This document shows, piece after piece, positions 37,101 through 51,204 of a stretch of DNA of 64,000 bases (positions within the stretch are counted from its first letter, which is position 1; the number at the start of each line of letters is the position of its first letter). The notes under the pieces are model-generated. The model worked only from the letters and a program-made list of their open reading frames with translations, was not told the origin of the DNA and ran no database searches. The stretch is from NCBI RefSeq assembly GCF_036370855.1, contig NC_088130.1, positions 65,138,941-65,202,940 on the forward strand, read 5' to 3'. Both the position numbers and the translations under genes were made by a program. This stretch comes from Dromaius novaehollandiae. Its lineage: Eukaryota; Chordata; Aves; Casuariiformes; Dromaiidae.

Positions 37101-40100
37101 AGTAACCCTCTGTGATTGAATCTGGCATTGTTTCCCTGAGTATAATTCTGGTAATATTGATTCCAATTTAGCTCATTCTTTCACTGGTAAACCTTAACAA
37201 GAGAATGAAGGAGGAAGGCTGAGGTAGTGAAGATAATGAAAGATGAAGAGTAAAGGGATGGCACAAGCTTTTCGTGTCTGATCCAACCTTCGTTTGAAAA
37301 CCGCAGGAGCCTACGGGGCTTTGGATCAGGCCTTATAGAAGCACAGCATGAAGAACGCCATGTAACTGAAGAGCAAGATTGCCTGAAGGACAAGTCAGTG
37401 AAATGGGCAGTGGAGCCTTGTGAGCAGGATGTGTGAACCCTGGGGTAATGAATGGGCTTCTCACATCTTCCTTGCAAAGTGAATGGTTCTGAGAGTCCAA
37501 TTTGGTATGCGTGAGGTGAGAGGGAAGGTACACCAGTTATAGCATTTGAACTGTGGACAGCACACAGGAACATAGGCTGAATTTGGGATTTTTTCCTCTC
37601 TAGATAGTCCAGGGCAGCTGGAACGCAGCTTTGGAATGAAGCAAAGCTTCATAAAGACAGGAAGTATTCTCTGTCTGCAAACAGCATTTTACAGCATTAA
37701 GATTCTGTTTGTGGCTTTTGCAAACCTCCTTTGGAAAATTACAAGTGAGATTAACTGCAATGCTGACAGCCCGTGAAAGCAGTGATGGATGAGATGCCAT
37801 CTTTAAGACAGCCAGCTCCCCACTAAGGTCAGCTCCTGCACAACCAAAAGGACAGCGCAAAGCCACAGGGGCTAGAGAGTGGGTGGGTAGGCACTGGCAA
37901 TCACTGGCCCCCATATGCAGAACATAAAAATATCTGGACCTGAGAAGAGAAGCACAAACAACTAAACAGATCAATAGTCTATCTGTGCCCTTGGATTGTC
38001 ATTAGCTGGAAAGTCTCCATCAGGATCAGCCTATTTTCTGTTTAGATTTGTCTCTCCTTTGGTCAAGGCAGCAGCAGCAGCATCTTAAAGTAGATTTCAT
38101 TCAGAGAGCCTGTATTAGCAGCATCAGCAGAATCACCTTGGCTGAGCCAGTGTTGGTCATCACGCAGGAAAGCAATGAATTTCCACGTGTGCATCTCACC
38201 CTGCAAGACTGGGAATTAGCGCTGCCTGCCTGAGATGGCTTTTGCAGCTGTCCACCAGTGATTAGGAGCTCCAGGTTGCCATGGAGAGGTCTGGAGGCTG
38301 CAGGTGAAGTACTAATGGTTGCAAGGATTCACCTCCATATTAGTTACATAGACTTCTATCCTGGCAGCCCTCATTTGCTTTGCGATGGGAAACAGAGTGG
38401 TAATTTAAGACCAAAAGCTTCATTCTGAGAATGGTTGCTGCGGGAGACATGGGGGCTCGCTCACAAATCAGAGCCAGGAGGGGATACAAGTTGCTCAGCA
38501 CAGTGCTCATTTAATCTTGTTGAGGCTAATAGGAGGAATTCCAGTGGATTTTGATCAAGCACTGTATAGACAGTATTTTTGATGGGCAGTAATTTATATG
38601 AGCTGTAAATGATTTAGGAACTTTTTATAAACATAGGGAGGGAAGTAGCATCTTAATCAGCAGGCCCTATTTGTACCATAGCAACTAAAAAGAGGAGTAC
38701 GAGAAGCCACGGGTACTCTGAATGATATCTAAGAAAGATCCCTGTCCCCTCCCTTCACTTCTGGATGTCGAAGCCATACCCCAGCAGGAGCCCCATTCTG
38801 GAAAACAAGCAGCTGAATAGCAGGTCATGAATCAGAGAGAGGCAGAAATTCCAGAAGAATCCATACAGAAGTCCATGTCCATTCCCATCACAATCCCTTT
38901 CTGCAGCATGTCAGAACAAACATAATACAGAAGCTCAAAACTGGTAACATGCCACAGGAAAAGAGCTTGAGAGATCAAAGGTATTGACAATATCCTGGGT
39001 CTACAACAAGAGAAAACTTACAAGGGAGAAAGAGAAAAATAATCCGAGTGAATCTCATCGTGTACTATGAAAGGGAGCAAAAATTGGGTATTGCTTATCT
39101 GACATGAATGACAATTTGTTATTAATTTCAGTTCTGAATTTATGCCTAAGGAACCCCCACCTAGCACCTGAGAGGTTTCTCAGTACTGATGAACAGCAAT
39201 CAGGATTGATCAATTTTTACTAGTCGTAGTTCCTCACTGTCTAAGGTACCAGGAAAATATAGGTGGTCCCTGACCTACCCAGTAATCTGGACGGGGACAA
39301 GCTCTATATTTTGATAGGTAGGATTGGGTCTAGCGGAGCTTGAACTGAACTTTCTTATGTTGCCACTTTCCTTTCCTAGAGTCAAGCACTTTGACTGTAA
39401 GTATTTGATTGCTGTTTTAAGAAACATTCAGCCCAATCCACTAACCAAAAGCACATCTATTATACCTATGTCATTTCTGACAGTTGTTTATTTTTTCCTC
39501 AAACAAATGTTGCATCAACACACATGGTGGCAGAGGCTTTGTACAGGCTGGTTTAAGGGTCTTTCCAAGTGTGAAATACTATTGTTCAGGTCAAAGCTGA
39601 AATACTTGGATATTACAGCAGTAGCTGGAGTTTGAAAACCTGAGCAGAACCAGATAGAAAAGAAAAATCAATCTTTCTGTCTTTTCAAGACAAGCAGCAC
39701 TGTTGTTATTTGTTCACATAATATTTGTCATGGAATATTTTCTGAAAAAAAGAAAAAAATGCTCCAAGCCCTTTTACCCTTCTGCTCTTTTTTCAGATAT
39801 TTACATTTATAAACTGTCTATCATATCCTTGCCACTGAACAATGACATTCCTGAAAGTAGGGGGAAAAAGATCAAGTGGAAATCAATTCAGGATGAAAGA
39901 AGTGTTGAAGATTAGGCTTTGTGAGTAACAAGTATTTCCTCTTTGTGGCCAAACATTCAATATGACTATGTTTCAGATCTAAAAAGTGCACATTACTAAA
40001 GTAAAACAAAAATACTGGGGGTTGGTTAAACATTCCAGTTTTCATTCCTTCAACCCAAGCCTTCTCTTTTGTGTCAGGATTTTTAATTTCATTTCAAAGT

Positions 40101-43100
40101 GAATTATTGTTTGAAAATATTATCTTGAAACTTCTCCTTCTGCAAATGTAAAAATTAAGCATTTTAACTTTTACCTATCATCAAATTCACAAATGTTTAA
40201 ACTGCAATTGCCAATTTCTTTTGGCCAAAATTCCACTAGAATTCACAACTAGTTTTACCTGACAAAGTTCTGCATGTTTCACTCAACAAAACATGTGCAC
40301 ATCACTTTTTCCTCAGTCCTTGGGGAAGTAGACACCGCTTTTCAACAGCCTGAGCAGCAAATGAGTAACCTGCTGCAGAAATGTGAGAGGAGAATTTCAT
40401 GTCAACACCATTGCTCTTAAATCCATCTGAAAGTCTTCAGAAGTAATTAGTTGAGCAAACCTCACTCCGACTTTGTGGCAGGCAATTCTGCATGCTCAGC
40501 TTTGCTGGTTTTCTAGATTACAAGGCTAGATGAGATAAAAGCTGCCATACAATTAATCATTATTGTGAGTCTGTTGCAATTAGTTCAGTTCCTCCTTCTC
40601 CCTTCCCAGAGTTATGTGAAAGCTGGTGTCTCATAAGACTGCCCATGTTTTCCATCCTACCTTGCCACTTTGTGATCCTCTTTACTGATTTCACACTTCA
40701 GAATTATTAGTGGTCAGAATGGGATATAGCATGAATGACTGACCATTAACCACTGGATCCCCAGGTCAAGTGGAAGTTTGAGGGTAGGGAGGACTAGCAG
40801 AGTGGGTGAAGGAGAAGATGTGGTCTTGCTGTGCAAACTTATGCCCTACTGGACATCCAAATGGCATCGAAATGGCACAGGGCACGGTACTGATATGTCT
40901 CATGCCCTCAGCTGTTCTAACCTCTGGCAGCACTCCTGCTCAGATATTCCTTCCCTTCTCTTTCTTTAACTGGCCTCTGCATATGAACAGGAATGAATCC
41001 ATCTGGAAAACTCAGCTTTAGTAGTGCAGAAAATAATAGGATTGTCTGGGAGTTCTGCAATAAGCTTTGGGGCTTATTTTTAGGGGATGGAGGATGGGGA
41101 GTGTGGATTGTAAAACCACTTTGCACAGTTTTTAAGGAAAACTGTACAATAGTCTCAAAAAAAATTAAATTTCTAGTCAAAACCAGAGAGACTCATCTGC
41201 AGATTATCTGCACCCCAGCTCGTTAGTCACTAAGTTGGGACATGAAACACTAAGCTTAGACTCCCTGTTCTGAACCAGGAATAACCATAGTTTCATTTGA
41301 TCCAAATGAACTGCAAATTGTTAAGGCTAAGAAAGTATTCTGACGAAACATCAGTGCTTTGTTCTTATACTTTTTCTTATTGGCCACTGTTAGATCAGAC
41401 TGACATTTTTTCTGACCTGCTATGGTCATTGCTAATGTTCTTATATAAAGACTTTAAGCCACTATTAGCTTTTTCATTATATGAATCTCTCTCACACTTT
41501 GTTATAAAAAAATTTTCTAGATCCCATGTTGATTCTCACTTGCATTATTTCTTGAAATTGTTTATGAATGTTTTGGGATGGAGATTGTTTTATTGCCCAG
41601 CATAAACAAGGTAGATTTCTGCCTACTAGAGAAATCCATTCCCTCCCTTTTGGCCTGTTTTTCCACATTTTGGATCCACAAAGTCATTTTAATGGGGCAG
41701 TTCTGCCTACAAGTAATTTAGTTCTTTTTTGCAACATTCTTGCTAATGTTCTTTTGAGTAAAGAAAAAAAATTTCTGTGTGGCTACCTAGACAGGCATGA
41801 AACAAGCAAAACACAGGAAGCTCCCAGATCTAGTGTTTACACTTTCTAGTAATGTTACGTCATTATTTCACAGATTAAATGTTAAATAATTAGATCAGCA
41901 TCTCATTTCAAGTAAATATCACTAAGGAGTCAGGGTGCTGTCTGCAGGTTAGGCTCTAAAGTTGTTCTTCTTTACTACAGACTGCATTCTTTTGGCTTTA
42001 TCTTGTGAAAGGCAAGATTGATGAGTGAGATAAGACAACTTTGTACTAGGAAATGTTTCCAGAAAGATGGCCTGAGGACATGACTGAATTGGATGCTCAT
42101 AGCCACATGATCTTGCATCAGTCAGAGATAGCTCTGGGTCTAATTTGAAGAGAATCTGTGAGTGTTAAATCTTTAGCATCAGTCTTCAAGATGAACAAGT
42201 AAGGGTCAATTGCTCAAAGCAGTTTTTCAAAGATCTGACAGTTTTCTAAATTGTCCATCATCTTTAAAGGTACTCTGATTGCACCACTCAGCAGAAGATA
42301 GAGATGGTCATAAGATGACAAAAAGAGGACGTTTCTACATCAGTTCAGCCTGTGAACATTCACAAAAAAATCAAGGAATTAACTGTGGTTTTAGGTTCAC
42401 AAGAGAGGAAATTGTTTCAATTTTTTCTCCTCAACAAAGAATTTCTTAATTATCATCTGCTAAGAACAGATGGCTATCAAAAGATTTTCATGTAAAGGAA
42501 GCTGCAAATGTTGCTTATTTAGACTTCTCAGACTTTTTTTAAAGTAAATGGTAAATTAGAAGTGTTGAACTCTTACTTATTATAACACTGAAAGTCATGT
42601 CTACTGCTTTAGGGGCACAAAGTATAGCCAGCTCCCAATATTTTTCTCTCTCTCTAGGCTACATAGGCCATTTTCATTTATGTGTTAAAATATTCAGGTT
42701 TCACTAGTCACTTGAATTCAGCTCTTGATTATGATGGAGACGCTAAGCAGACTGAGTACTGAATAAATCTCTATAAAAACATAATATCCTATAAAAATCG
42801 CTCTGTCATTATATTAGCACTACTTTGAAGATAGAATAAATATCGCCTCCAGCAGCAATGCTTTGTTCAGAGAGCACTCAATTGACATGGCAAGATAACA
42901 AAACAGAGCAGAAGCCAGTGAGGAAGGCAGAGCAGGATGCTGGTTTCAGCATGCTATTTTCAGCATTGTCTACTGAAGACTGGGGAATGAGACTCAAAAC
43001 CTGAAGGAGATGAGAGCAAAGTCTGGAAAGCCACACAGAAAATGAGGGAAAGGCAGAAGCAGCCGTGTCTTTATTTGTGTGTGTTTGTACATACAATCAC

Positions 43101-43838
43101 AAAAGAGAACTGTAAATAAAAAGAAAACAAAAATATTAGTGATTCACACCCTTGAATCTGTATAATCTTTTGAGCAAACATATCCAAACTGTTTGTCCAG
43201 TTGAATGTGTCATTTTAAGACATATAATTAGATGAGTGGAACTACCTAAGTGCTGAAAGTTCCCTTTATGCTTAAATATCTTGTTCAATGTGGTTTCCAA
43301 CATTGGACTAAAAGGGTCACAAAGATATCTGTTCCAAATGCAGCAGATAGATAGGGTTGTGTGTCCTGACACCACATATTGCTTCACACTATGTGGAGTG
43401 CAATGCACATATTCTGGTGTACAGTTTTCATGTCTAAACATACTCCTAGACACAGCTTCCAAGCAGATAGAGAACATTATACTAAGCTCCTGGCAATGAA
43501 AAGAAATTCACAACAAATCTCTCCCTTCCCCCTCCACGCAATTCTCATATGCTGTGATCTGGCGATTCTATCTCGTCTGCTGAAGTGGGTATTCTACAGA
43601 AAGGAGACAGGGAAGGAATTTATAATGGGTTTATAGAGATTTGGACTGCAATGGATTTTTTTTTTTTTTCCAGAAGTCCTTTGCTGAAGTAAGGAAGCAT
43701 TGCAAATGTACGAGGTATCAAACTGCCATTATGCACTAGTTACGGAACAATGTTTCACCTTTCCACCTACTACTTGAGTTGCTTTTCAAAGTGAAAGTTA
43801 GTGCAATGACAGGGGGAGGTTGTTTCAGGAAACAAGTT

Positions 43839-43840
<2 letters not shown>

Positions 43841-43875
<35 letters not shown>
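43841..43875 (+). repeat. (GTT)n microsatellite
   Basis: About twelve uninterrupted GTT units. Pure tracts of this length are usually length-polymorphic. It lies within the RIT2 intron; on the transcribed strand it reads as (AAC)n. Confidence 0.95.
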
Positions 43876-44654
43876 ATTTTCCTGAAATCTGTAATTTAAT
43901 TTTCAGGTTTTAGTAATTTTGGAGTTTATTGGGAAGGTTTTATCAAGCCATCTTGTTAAGGAGGACACTTGCACAGTATCTTTATTAAACTAATGACATT
44001 GATCTTTCCCATGTCCGTATCAGTAGAGGCAAAATATTACACTTTTGCAGAATATGAATTAACTATGGAAAATTCATAGGTGCTTCTCTGATGTGCTGCT
44101 ACTTAGCTCCTTTTTTATATGTTGAAAAGAGGGCTTATGGGTAAGCAAAGGGTCTTCTCTTGGTCACAGGAACACTGGAAAAGTGTCCCATGACACAGGA
44201 ACCTTAAAATGGACATGACAGCTGCATAAAGGGCATCTACTTAGCTCCATTCATGGTCCCAGGAAGATGTGATCTGCCAGCATGGAAGATGCATAATAAA
44301 ATACTGAGTCTGAAGAACTGCATATGAAGGGGATAACAATAAGAAATCAATGTGCTGAAGGAGGAAAATTAAAAATCTTAAATGGCCAGTGGGTAGGAAG
44401 AGCTGTAAGAATGCATTTAACTAATTAGACATAACAAGCTCTCATATTGCCTGCTAACCCAGCTCGAATTACCTCACTTTTACTGCGGGCTAAGAACGCA
44501 CACTTGGTAGTTACCGTGATAACTTGTTCATTTATCTGTGGTTAGCTTGTCCTATTGGCAAGCTCCCCATTCAGCAGGCAGTATTTTTGGATATCCCTTC
44601 TGTATTTGCTGCCTCTGTGGTTTGATTTTTATATGGGAGATCAAACACTTTAAA

Positions 44655-44685
44655 GTGTGTGTGTGTGTGGTGGGGAGGGGGGGGT
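44655..44685 (+). repeat. (TG)n followed by G-rich run
   Basis: Seven TG units are followed by GGTGGGGAGGGGGGGGT. On the RIT2 sense strand it reads as a C-rich run followed by (CA)n, an arrangement common near polymorphic CA repeats. Confidence 0.85.
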
Positions 44686-46460
44686 AACAACTAACAGCTG
44701 GCAGAATCTTAACTGTGTTGAATATGGCCCCAAACTTTCTTGAGTACATCCCCAAGACATCTGAGAGACTTTACTAACAGAAACTTAAGGAATGATGACT
44801 GTCTAGGATTAATCAGCTTTTTTTTTTTTCCTAGAATCTTAGTTTTGGACTAAGAAACCTAAAGGGTCAGCTGGGATGCTAGCCCAAGTAGTTCATATTT
44901 ATTGCCACAGAGAACAGGAAACAGTGGAGGGACAAGAAGAGACGAAGGTGGAAGGACAGTGCTGGGGAGGAAGCACAGATTACATCTGTATTACGCTAGC
45001 TTGGGAGTATAATGAGAGAACAGACTCTTAAAAAACAGAATGGCAGAAAGCCCATGCTAGAAGTATCTGTTAAACCTCCTCAACGCATGATGTATCTATC
45101 CAGTTATGCACATATTTTTATGTATATATATGTATAAAAGACACTCTTTTAATACACCCTGGGAGCCCTAATCACAATTACAGCTGATGAACTCATATTC
45201 TTATCCAGTGTAATAGGCTTTTTATTCCTCTGCTGACAGAGATGGAGCACAATTTACCTAGAGGCGTGTGTGAACATGCATATACACACACACATGCATT
45301 TGCTTACAAATGCTGCTGGGATTTAGCCCAAGCCTCTCCAATATACCTGGCAGAAAATGTTGGCCTTACAGCGAAATTTGGCTGTGGATGCTGACAGAAC
45401 ACTGCTTTAAAAAGTCCCTTTGATATCAGGAGGCATTCAGCATCAGCTCCTCTGTGGATTACAGCTATTTTCTGACATTTATTTATTTCCTGTGTTTTAG
45501 TCAGCTGGCTAGTTCAAACCTGAAGTCTGGCCAGACTCTGGAAAAGGCATTGAAGAGCACTGAAAAGAGAGTGCATGTACTGCAGACACCACAAGCCAAA
45601 GTGCCCTCCTGCCTCTCCTGAAGACTTTGCAGAAAATCCGAGAGGAAAAGTGATGTGTCATAATGTGGAGTACAGCAAGCCAAGTAAACTGCTGCTTCTC
45701 TTTTCTCCCAGACAGAAAAGATGGAAAATAAAGGACAGAAAACAGTTAATAATTTAAGATTAATATACAAATAATACTAAAGGGGAAACAACTAACGTAA
45801 AAATTATTCTGGGGGTGGGGGAGAAAGAAAGGTAAAGCTTTTCAGGAGTAACCTAGTCTGGCTGATGAAACATTAACAATATATAATCCTTGATAATCAG
45901 GGCAGCTAGTAGGTAAATCTAGAACTGTAAGAGATCACCATGCATGCCTGGATGAGCATAATCATGGTTCATATTACAGGTAGAATGAAAATGTAACTCA
46001 ACCACATAGGTATAACAGTACAACACAGGCATCCAATATTTCATTTGACGTCACTGAAGAAGTTTGCTTACAGTTTCCTAATGTCTGTTTTCTCAAAATA
46101 CATAAATAAGTCTGGATTTAGGGGAAGAAAATTGCTGGTACTAAAGCAACAGCTGGTGAAAAACAGTGACTGCTTGAAGCCTTAACAGTTGCTGTCACTA
46201 GCAATTCAGGACACGTTATCACCCCATTATTTTTTTACCCTTAGGAATAAAATGGGTGTTATTAAATGTTTTAGAAAGTGCCAATTGCCTGTGGTAAAGT
46301 TTTGTTATACTCGATGTAAGGAATCTTAATAAGAAGACAGGTATGATATCTGTGAGTCAAGCTCAGAGAGAAAATAATGTGAATCCCATTTCACATAGAA
46401 GAGAGTGTTACTGTCGTTGACACCACAAATACTGTTTAAAAAAATCATTTTCCATAGAGA

Positions 46461-47800
46461 AATCAGAGAATCATAGCATAATTTGGTTGGAAGAGGCCTC
46501 TGGATGTCATCTAGTCCAAACTCCTGCTCAAAGCAGGTCCAACTAGACCAGATTGCTCAGGACCTTGACCAGTCACATTCAGTCATTTTGAACATCTCCA
46601 ATGATGGAAATCCCACAGCCTCTCTCAGCGATTGTTCCAGTGTTTGACCACCCTCATGGTGCAAAAAAAAAAAAAAAAAAAAAAAACTTCACATATAATC
46701 AGATTTTCCTGGGTTGCAGCTTGTGTCTTTTGCATCTCACCCTTTCATTGTGCATCTCTGAGATGAATCTGGCTCTGTCTTCACTCTGCCTATTAGGTGG
46801 TTGAAGACAGCAAGATCCCCTTTCTTGTGGCTGAATAAACCTAGCTCTCTCAACCTCTCCTTGTATGTTTTGTGCTCCGACCAACTTGTCTGTGCTCTGA
46901 CCAGCTTGGTAGACTTCTGCTGCCTACTGGAGATTCACTGCAGTACATCAAGGTATTTCTCGTACTTGGGAGCCCTAAACAGACAGGCTACTCCAGATGT
47001 GGTCTCACAAGTGCTGAACAGAAGGGGAGGAACACTTCCCTGGACCTGCTGGCTATGCTCTTACTAACACAGCCTGGGTGCAGTTGGCCTTCTTCACTGC
47101 AAGGGTGCATTGCTGCCTCATGGTCAACTCGTCATCCACCAGGATACCCAGGTCCTTTTCTGCAAAGCTGCTTTCTCTCCAGTAGTGCCCGACTGGTACT
47201 GTTGCATGAGGTTATCTTTCCCAGGTGCAGGTTTAGCATTTGTTTTTGTTGAACTTCATTATGTTCCTGGTAGACCATTTCTCCAGCTGAACAATGTTCC
47301 CCAGAGTACATACCCTACCTTCCAGTGTACCAACCACACCACTCAGTTTGGTACCATTCATGAACTTGATGAGGATACTGTCTGCCCCACTGAGCAGGTT
47401 AATAAAGATATTAACAATGTTGCCTCAGTATCAAGCTCAGGGGAATGCTACTAGTAATTTGCTGCCAGTTGGAGTCTATACTGCTCATTGCAACCTTCTG
47501 AGCCTGGTAGCCTGCCTTGTAGTCCACTTATCCAAACCACATCTCACCTGTTTGGCTAGAAGGATCCTATGAGAGACCATGTTGAAAGCCCCATTAAGGT
47601 AAAGGGTATCCACTTCACTCCACTCATCCACAGAGTTAGTCATCTCCTCACAGAAGGCAATCAGTTTGGTCAGGCATGATATGCCCTTCCTAGCTGTTCC
47701 CAGACACCTCCTTGTCCTTCCTGTGCCTGTACATGGCTTCCAGGAGGATTTGCATAATAAATATATCAACCATGTTTTGCAGGGAAACTGGGATTGAAAA
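46461..47800 (-). mobile_element. CR1 LINE, about 1.3 kb, 5'-truncated
   Basis: The minus strand runs from the RT region to the 3' end. In one frame (47769-47485) it shows a decayed RT palm block: V-D-E-W then VDTLYLNGAFNMVSHRILL, where intact CR1 has a VDLVYLDFSKAFDTVSHSIL-like block. The 3' part holds the tail words CTTTGAGCAGGAGTTTGG and CCAGAGGCCTCTTCCAACC, ending in octamer-like units ATGATTCTCTG near 46461. It has stops and frameshifts and no working ORF. A run of 24 A (46663-46686) interrupts the tail where the consensus has only a few. The element lies in RIT2 sense orientation inside its intron. Confidence 0.92.
46663..46686 (+). repeat. Poly(A) run inside CR1
   Basis: Twenty-four A on the plus strand, after CATGGTGC of the CR1 tail. 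The CR1 consensus has a short A-rich spot here, so this is probably a slippage expansion. Confidence 0.9.
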
Positions 47801-50239
47801 CATATATGAACATAATTGCTTTATTTTTAAACTAGCTAGCTCAAGTATTGGTATTTAAAAATACAGAGATGGTCATAGACTGTACAGTCTTATCCAGGAA
47901 CTTGAGTGTGTACCCACTCTCTGAGCCCCCTGTCACTTCATCTTCACTGAAGCTGTCATCCAAGGTTGCTCAAGGAATAGTTTACATGAAGATGCAATAG
48001 ATGAGTTGAGATAAACATAACAAAAGATTGCCCTATCCCATTCACATAAAGACAAAAATTACCAGTGGGAATGGAAGTTTTTGATAGTTATAGATTTGGA
48101 GTAACTATTTCAATTTTCCACCTGGTGGATTTCTGCTTTGTTTTTTTCATTTTTTAAATTAATCTTTTATTTTTAATAGCTTGATTAGATACTTCCAAAC
48201 TTTTTTCTTGTCCCAACTGATATTTTATTGAAAAAAAAAAAAAAACCAAAACCAAGGTAGACCATATGTTATCAAGGAGGGCAAAACATAACCTCATGGC
48301 CTGGGAAAACAAAAAAGACAGTAGAAGTATTCAATTCTCTTGCCATATGGGCAAGGTTAAACAAATAAGCCAAAATTACTGCGGTAAATAGAAACATTCC
48401 TATTATGTCTCAGTTCAGGCTCTAAAGAAACAGTTTGGTAACAAGCAGTCATCCATCTCTGAACAGGTGGTATGTCTGAGTATACAAAATAAAAAATAAA
48501 GGTGGAGGGAGTCAGTGAAGGAAGGGAACAGCTTAGACCACAGATGGCTTAAAATGATCCAAAAGCATATTTGTTTTTAATCCAGAATGACAGTACCTTT
48601 TCATATGCAGCTCTGGACAAGGAAACCTATGTATGAAAAAGTTGGTTTGCTATTGCTTTCCTACATAGATTTGACATTTACAGCAGTGGTTTCATTTCTT
48701 TGATGTCTCTAGTGAAAGATAAACTATTTTGATCTATATCCAGTATTCAATATTGCTTTCATTCTGGAACATATGCTGAACTTTGCACTCCATAATCTGA
48801 TGGTGGGGCACACTGCAGGCTGCAGAAAAGCTATACCTATGGGATGAGTAAATCGCTTAAATGAAAATTACACTATAGCTCATCTGCACTAGGATTTAAC
48901 AGTTTTCAATTTCTTTAGTCTTCTAGGGATTGTGTATCTGATGTTGCCTCACCTTCTGTTCTGTTACTAGTGTTCTGTGCATTTGTAAGTCATGTAGTCC
49001 TGTGAAATCAATAGGGTTGCTCATAGACCATACAAATGTTTAACTTTGCCCCCTCAGTTGTAATAGTTTTCTTGTCTTTAGTAATGATCTCTGCCCTTCC
49101 AACTTTCTTGGGAACAACTAAAACAGAAGTGAGCTGAGCTGGGTGTTAGCAGGTTGAGTGCATTAACAGGAGAACATGAGGCATGTCACAGAGACATTCC
49201 CTCTGCTTAAGTGTCCCTGGCTCTTCGTATGCGCAAATGAATGGGTTTGAAAAGTTGCAACTAGAATGGCATGTAGCCACAGTTAAAACATTAACTTTGT
49301 GGAATTTATAGCTATTTTTGTTCCCCAGCGCACAAAAAGTCAAGTGAAATATGCCAATTATGGCATCTCCTTCTACCTCCTTCTCTCCCTCTTTGTTAAG
49401 TAAAAGTTTGTAGCTTTGTAGTTCTAGAGCAATTATTTTCAGATGTTATAGAAGTTTATTCCAAAGCCTAAAAAAAACCAAAGACAAAACAAAGTACAAG
49501 ATGAATAAAAATAAAGAACAAAAATTAATTACTGAAGATAACAACCTCAGGCTTTTAAGGGTAATCCTAGTCATAGAACTTGATTTATATTTTTGACTGA
49601 TTAGGAGTGGTGGTCATGGGGTTATGAAAAACTGTATTTAGAATTTTAACACTCATTAATATAATCCAGAAAACAATGAAGATGCAATACTTTATCTGTC
49701 AAATCAACTGATATAACTGAAAAAAAAAAACATGGAAAAGCTTTAAGCTATACAGTCTTGTCTTCGGATCTAAATCGGAAGCTGCAAATTTCAAGTTAAA
49801 GTTGATTAGGAGCAATTGCTTTGATTTTAACTTAATGAAATTAATTATTCACACACTCTAGAGAAATAGACACCTTAGCACCTGTGGAGGATGTTCACAA
49901 GAATGACACAGATCTTTAAGAGATCCTTGTCATTATTTCAGTACTTGAATTTTTCTGACAGACATATAGGTAACTTCATTCAAAAACAGAAAAGATTAGA
50001 AGCTTGTGCCCCACTTCATTCCTACTGAAAGGTTGTCCTGCAATCTCTGTACTGTGACAATTAGGAACCATCTCCTAACTTCCAGACAAAATGTGATCTT
50101 TGTCAGTTAATACCCATTTGATGTTACCCTCTCACTATTCTTTATATACATAAAGTATACATAGTCTTCCCCACAGCTCTTTATATCCCTTTGCCTCTTA
50201 TCAATATATATACAGTGCTTTTATCACTTTATTTTCATT

Positions 50240-50960
50240 TACCTAGGCTAAAGAAAACAAGCTCTTATTAATCTCCCATGGTAGGACTATCCTGATACAC
50301 ATTATCAGCACCTCTTCCAATTTGAGTTTGTTATCATCATGCAGAAGTAACCACAACTAATCTTAGTTGAGATTTCACCTGTATCTTCTGTAATACCTTT
50401 GATGCTTCCATGTCTCTGTTGCATATATCACTCCAAATACCTCTTGAAATGACATTTCCTTGGGGAAAATTGCCTGAACTCCATGGTTTATAATCACCCT
50501 GTAAGTGGTGAATATATCCAAGACTTTCCCTCCTGCCTTCCAGCTGATGTGTTACAGCAAACAGTCTTGCTATTAGTCCTTAAGGGCATGGCCTTGCACT
50601 TTTTACAATTACATTTAATTCCACTTCAATCACTCCTCTGGGTCATACAGCTTTTCCTCTGCAATAATCCTGTCTCTTCTGGATAGAAAATGCTCCCACT
50701 TTGTGTTATCAGCAAATTTTGTTAGTACACTCCTGCATTTTTATGTGTAGGTCATTAATGAAAATGGTAAAGATCAGCAAACAGAAGGGTAATACGTAAA
50801 ATTTGTTGGGTGGTAGATCCAGTTCCAACTAGTGGGGTCAGAATCAAACTCTTCCTCTCTAAAGTGTTATTTAAATTTAAGCACGTGTTTGTGGATGTGT
50901 GTGCAATCCAGCTGTCACAATTTTTTTGCCAGTAAATCACACATCTCTGTTGGCCCATCT
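50240..50960 (-). mobile_element. Ancient CR1 LINE fragment
   Basis: Diverged, but follows CR1 in reverse. The plus strand has CTTTGTGTTATCAGCAAATT TTGTTAG, then AGGTCATTAATGAAAATGG and GTTCCAACTAGTGGGGTCAG, which match the classic sequence for the F-I-N-D-L, F-A-D-D-T-K and GVPQGS blocks read backwards. The left part (50250-50350) follows the CR1 blocks near the ORF end (CTCTTCCAATTTGAG, CAGAAGTAACCACAACT). It lies in RIT2 sense orientation. The limits are approximate. Confidence 0.7.
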
Positions 50961-51204
50961 CAACTAACCCATCTGTTATGGTTATACAGAATACAGTGGA
51001 AAAAAGGCTGATTTATGAAATGTTGGATGATTGTTCCTGTTTTTTTTAATGTGCAATTATGACTTCGCGAGTACAATGAATTGAAAATAGTCTAGTGGCA
51101 TTCCGTTCTATTCGAAAATACTGAGTTGACAGACACTAAATGTTCCATGGAAATGAGCCATGAAGCTGTGCTTCTCCAGACACCTCACTCTGCGAATGGT
51201 CTTT

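Noticed and set aside
46801-47572. Several plus-strand frames of 88-126 codons
   Set aside because: Antisense readings of the minus-strand CR1 copy, not genes.
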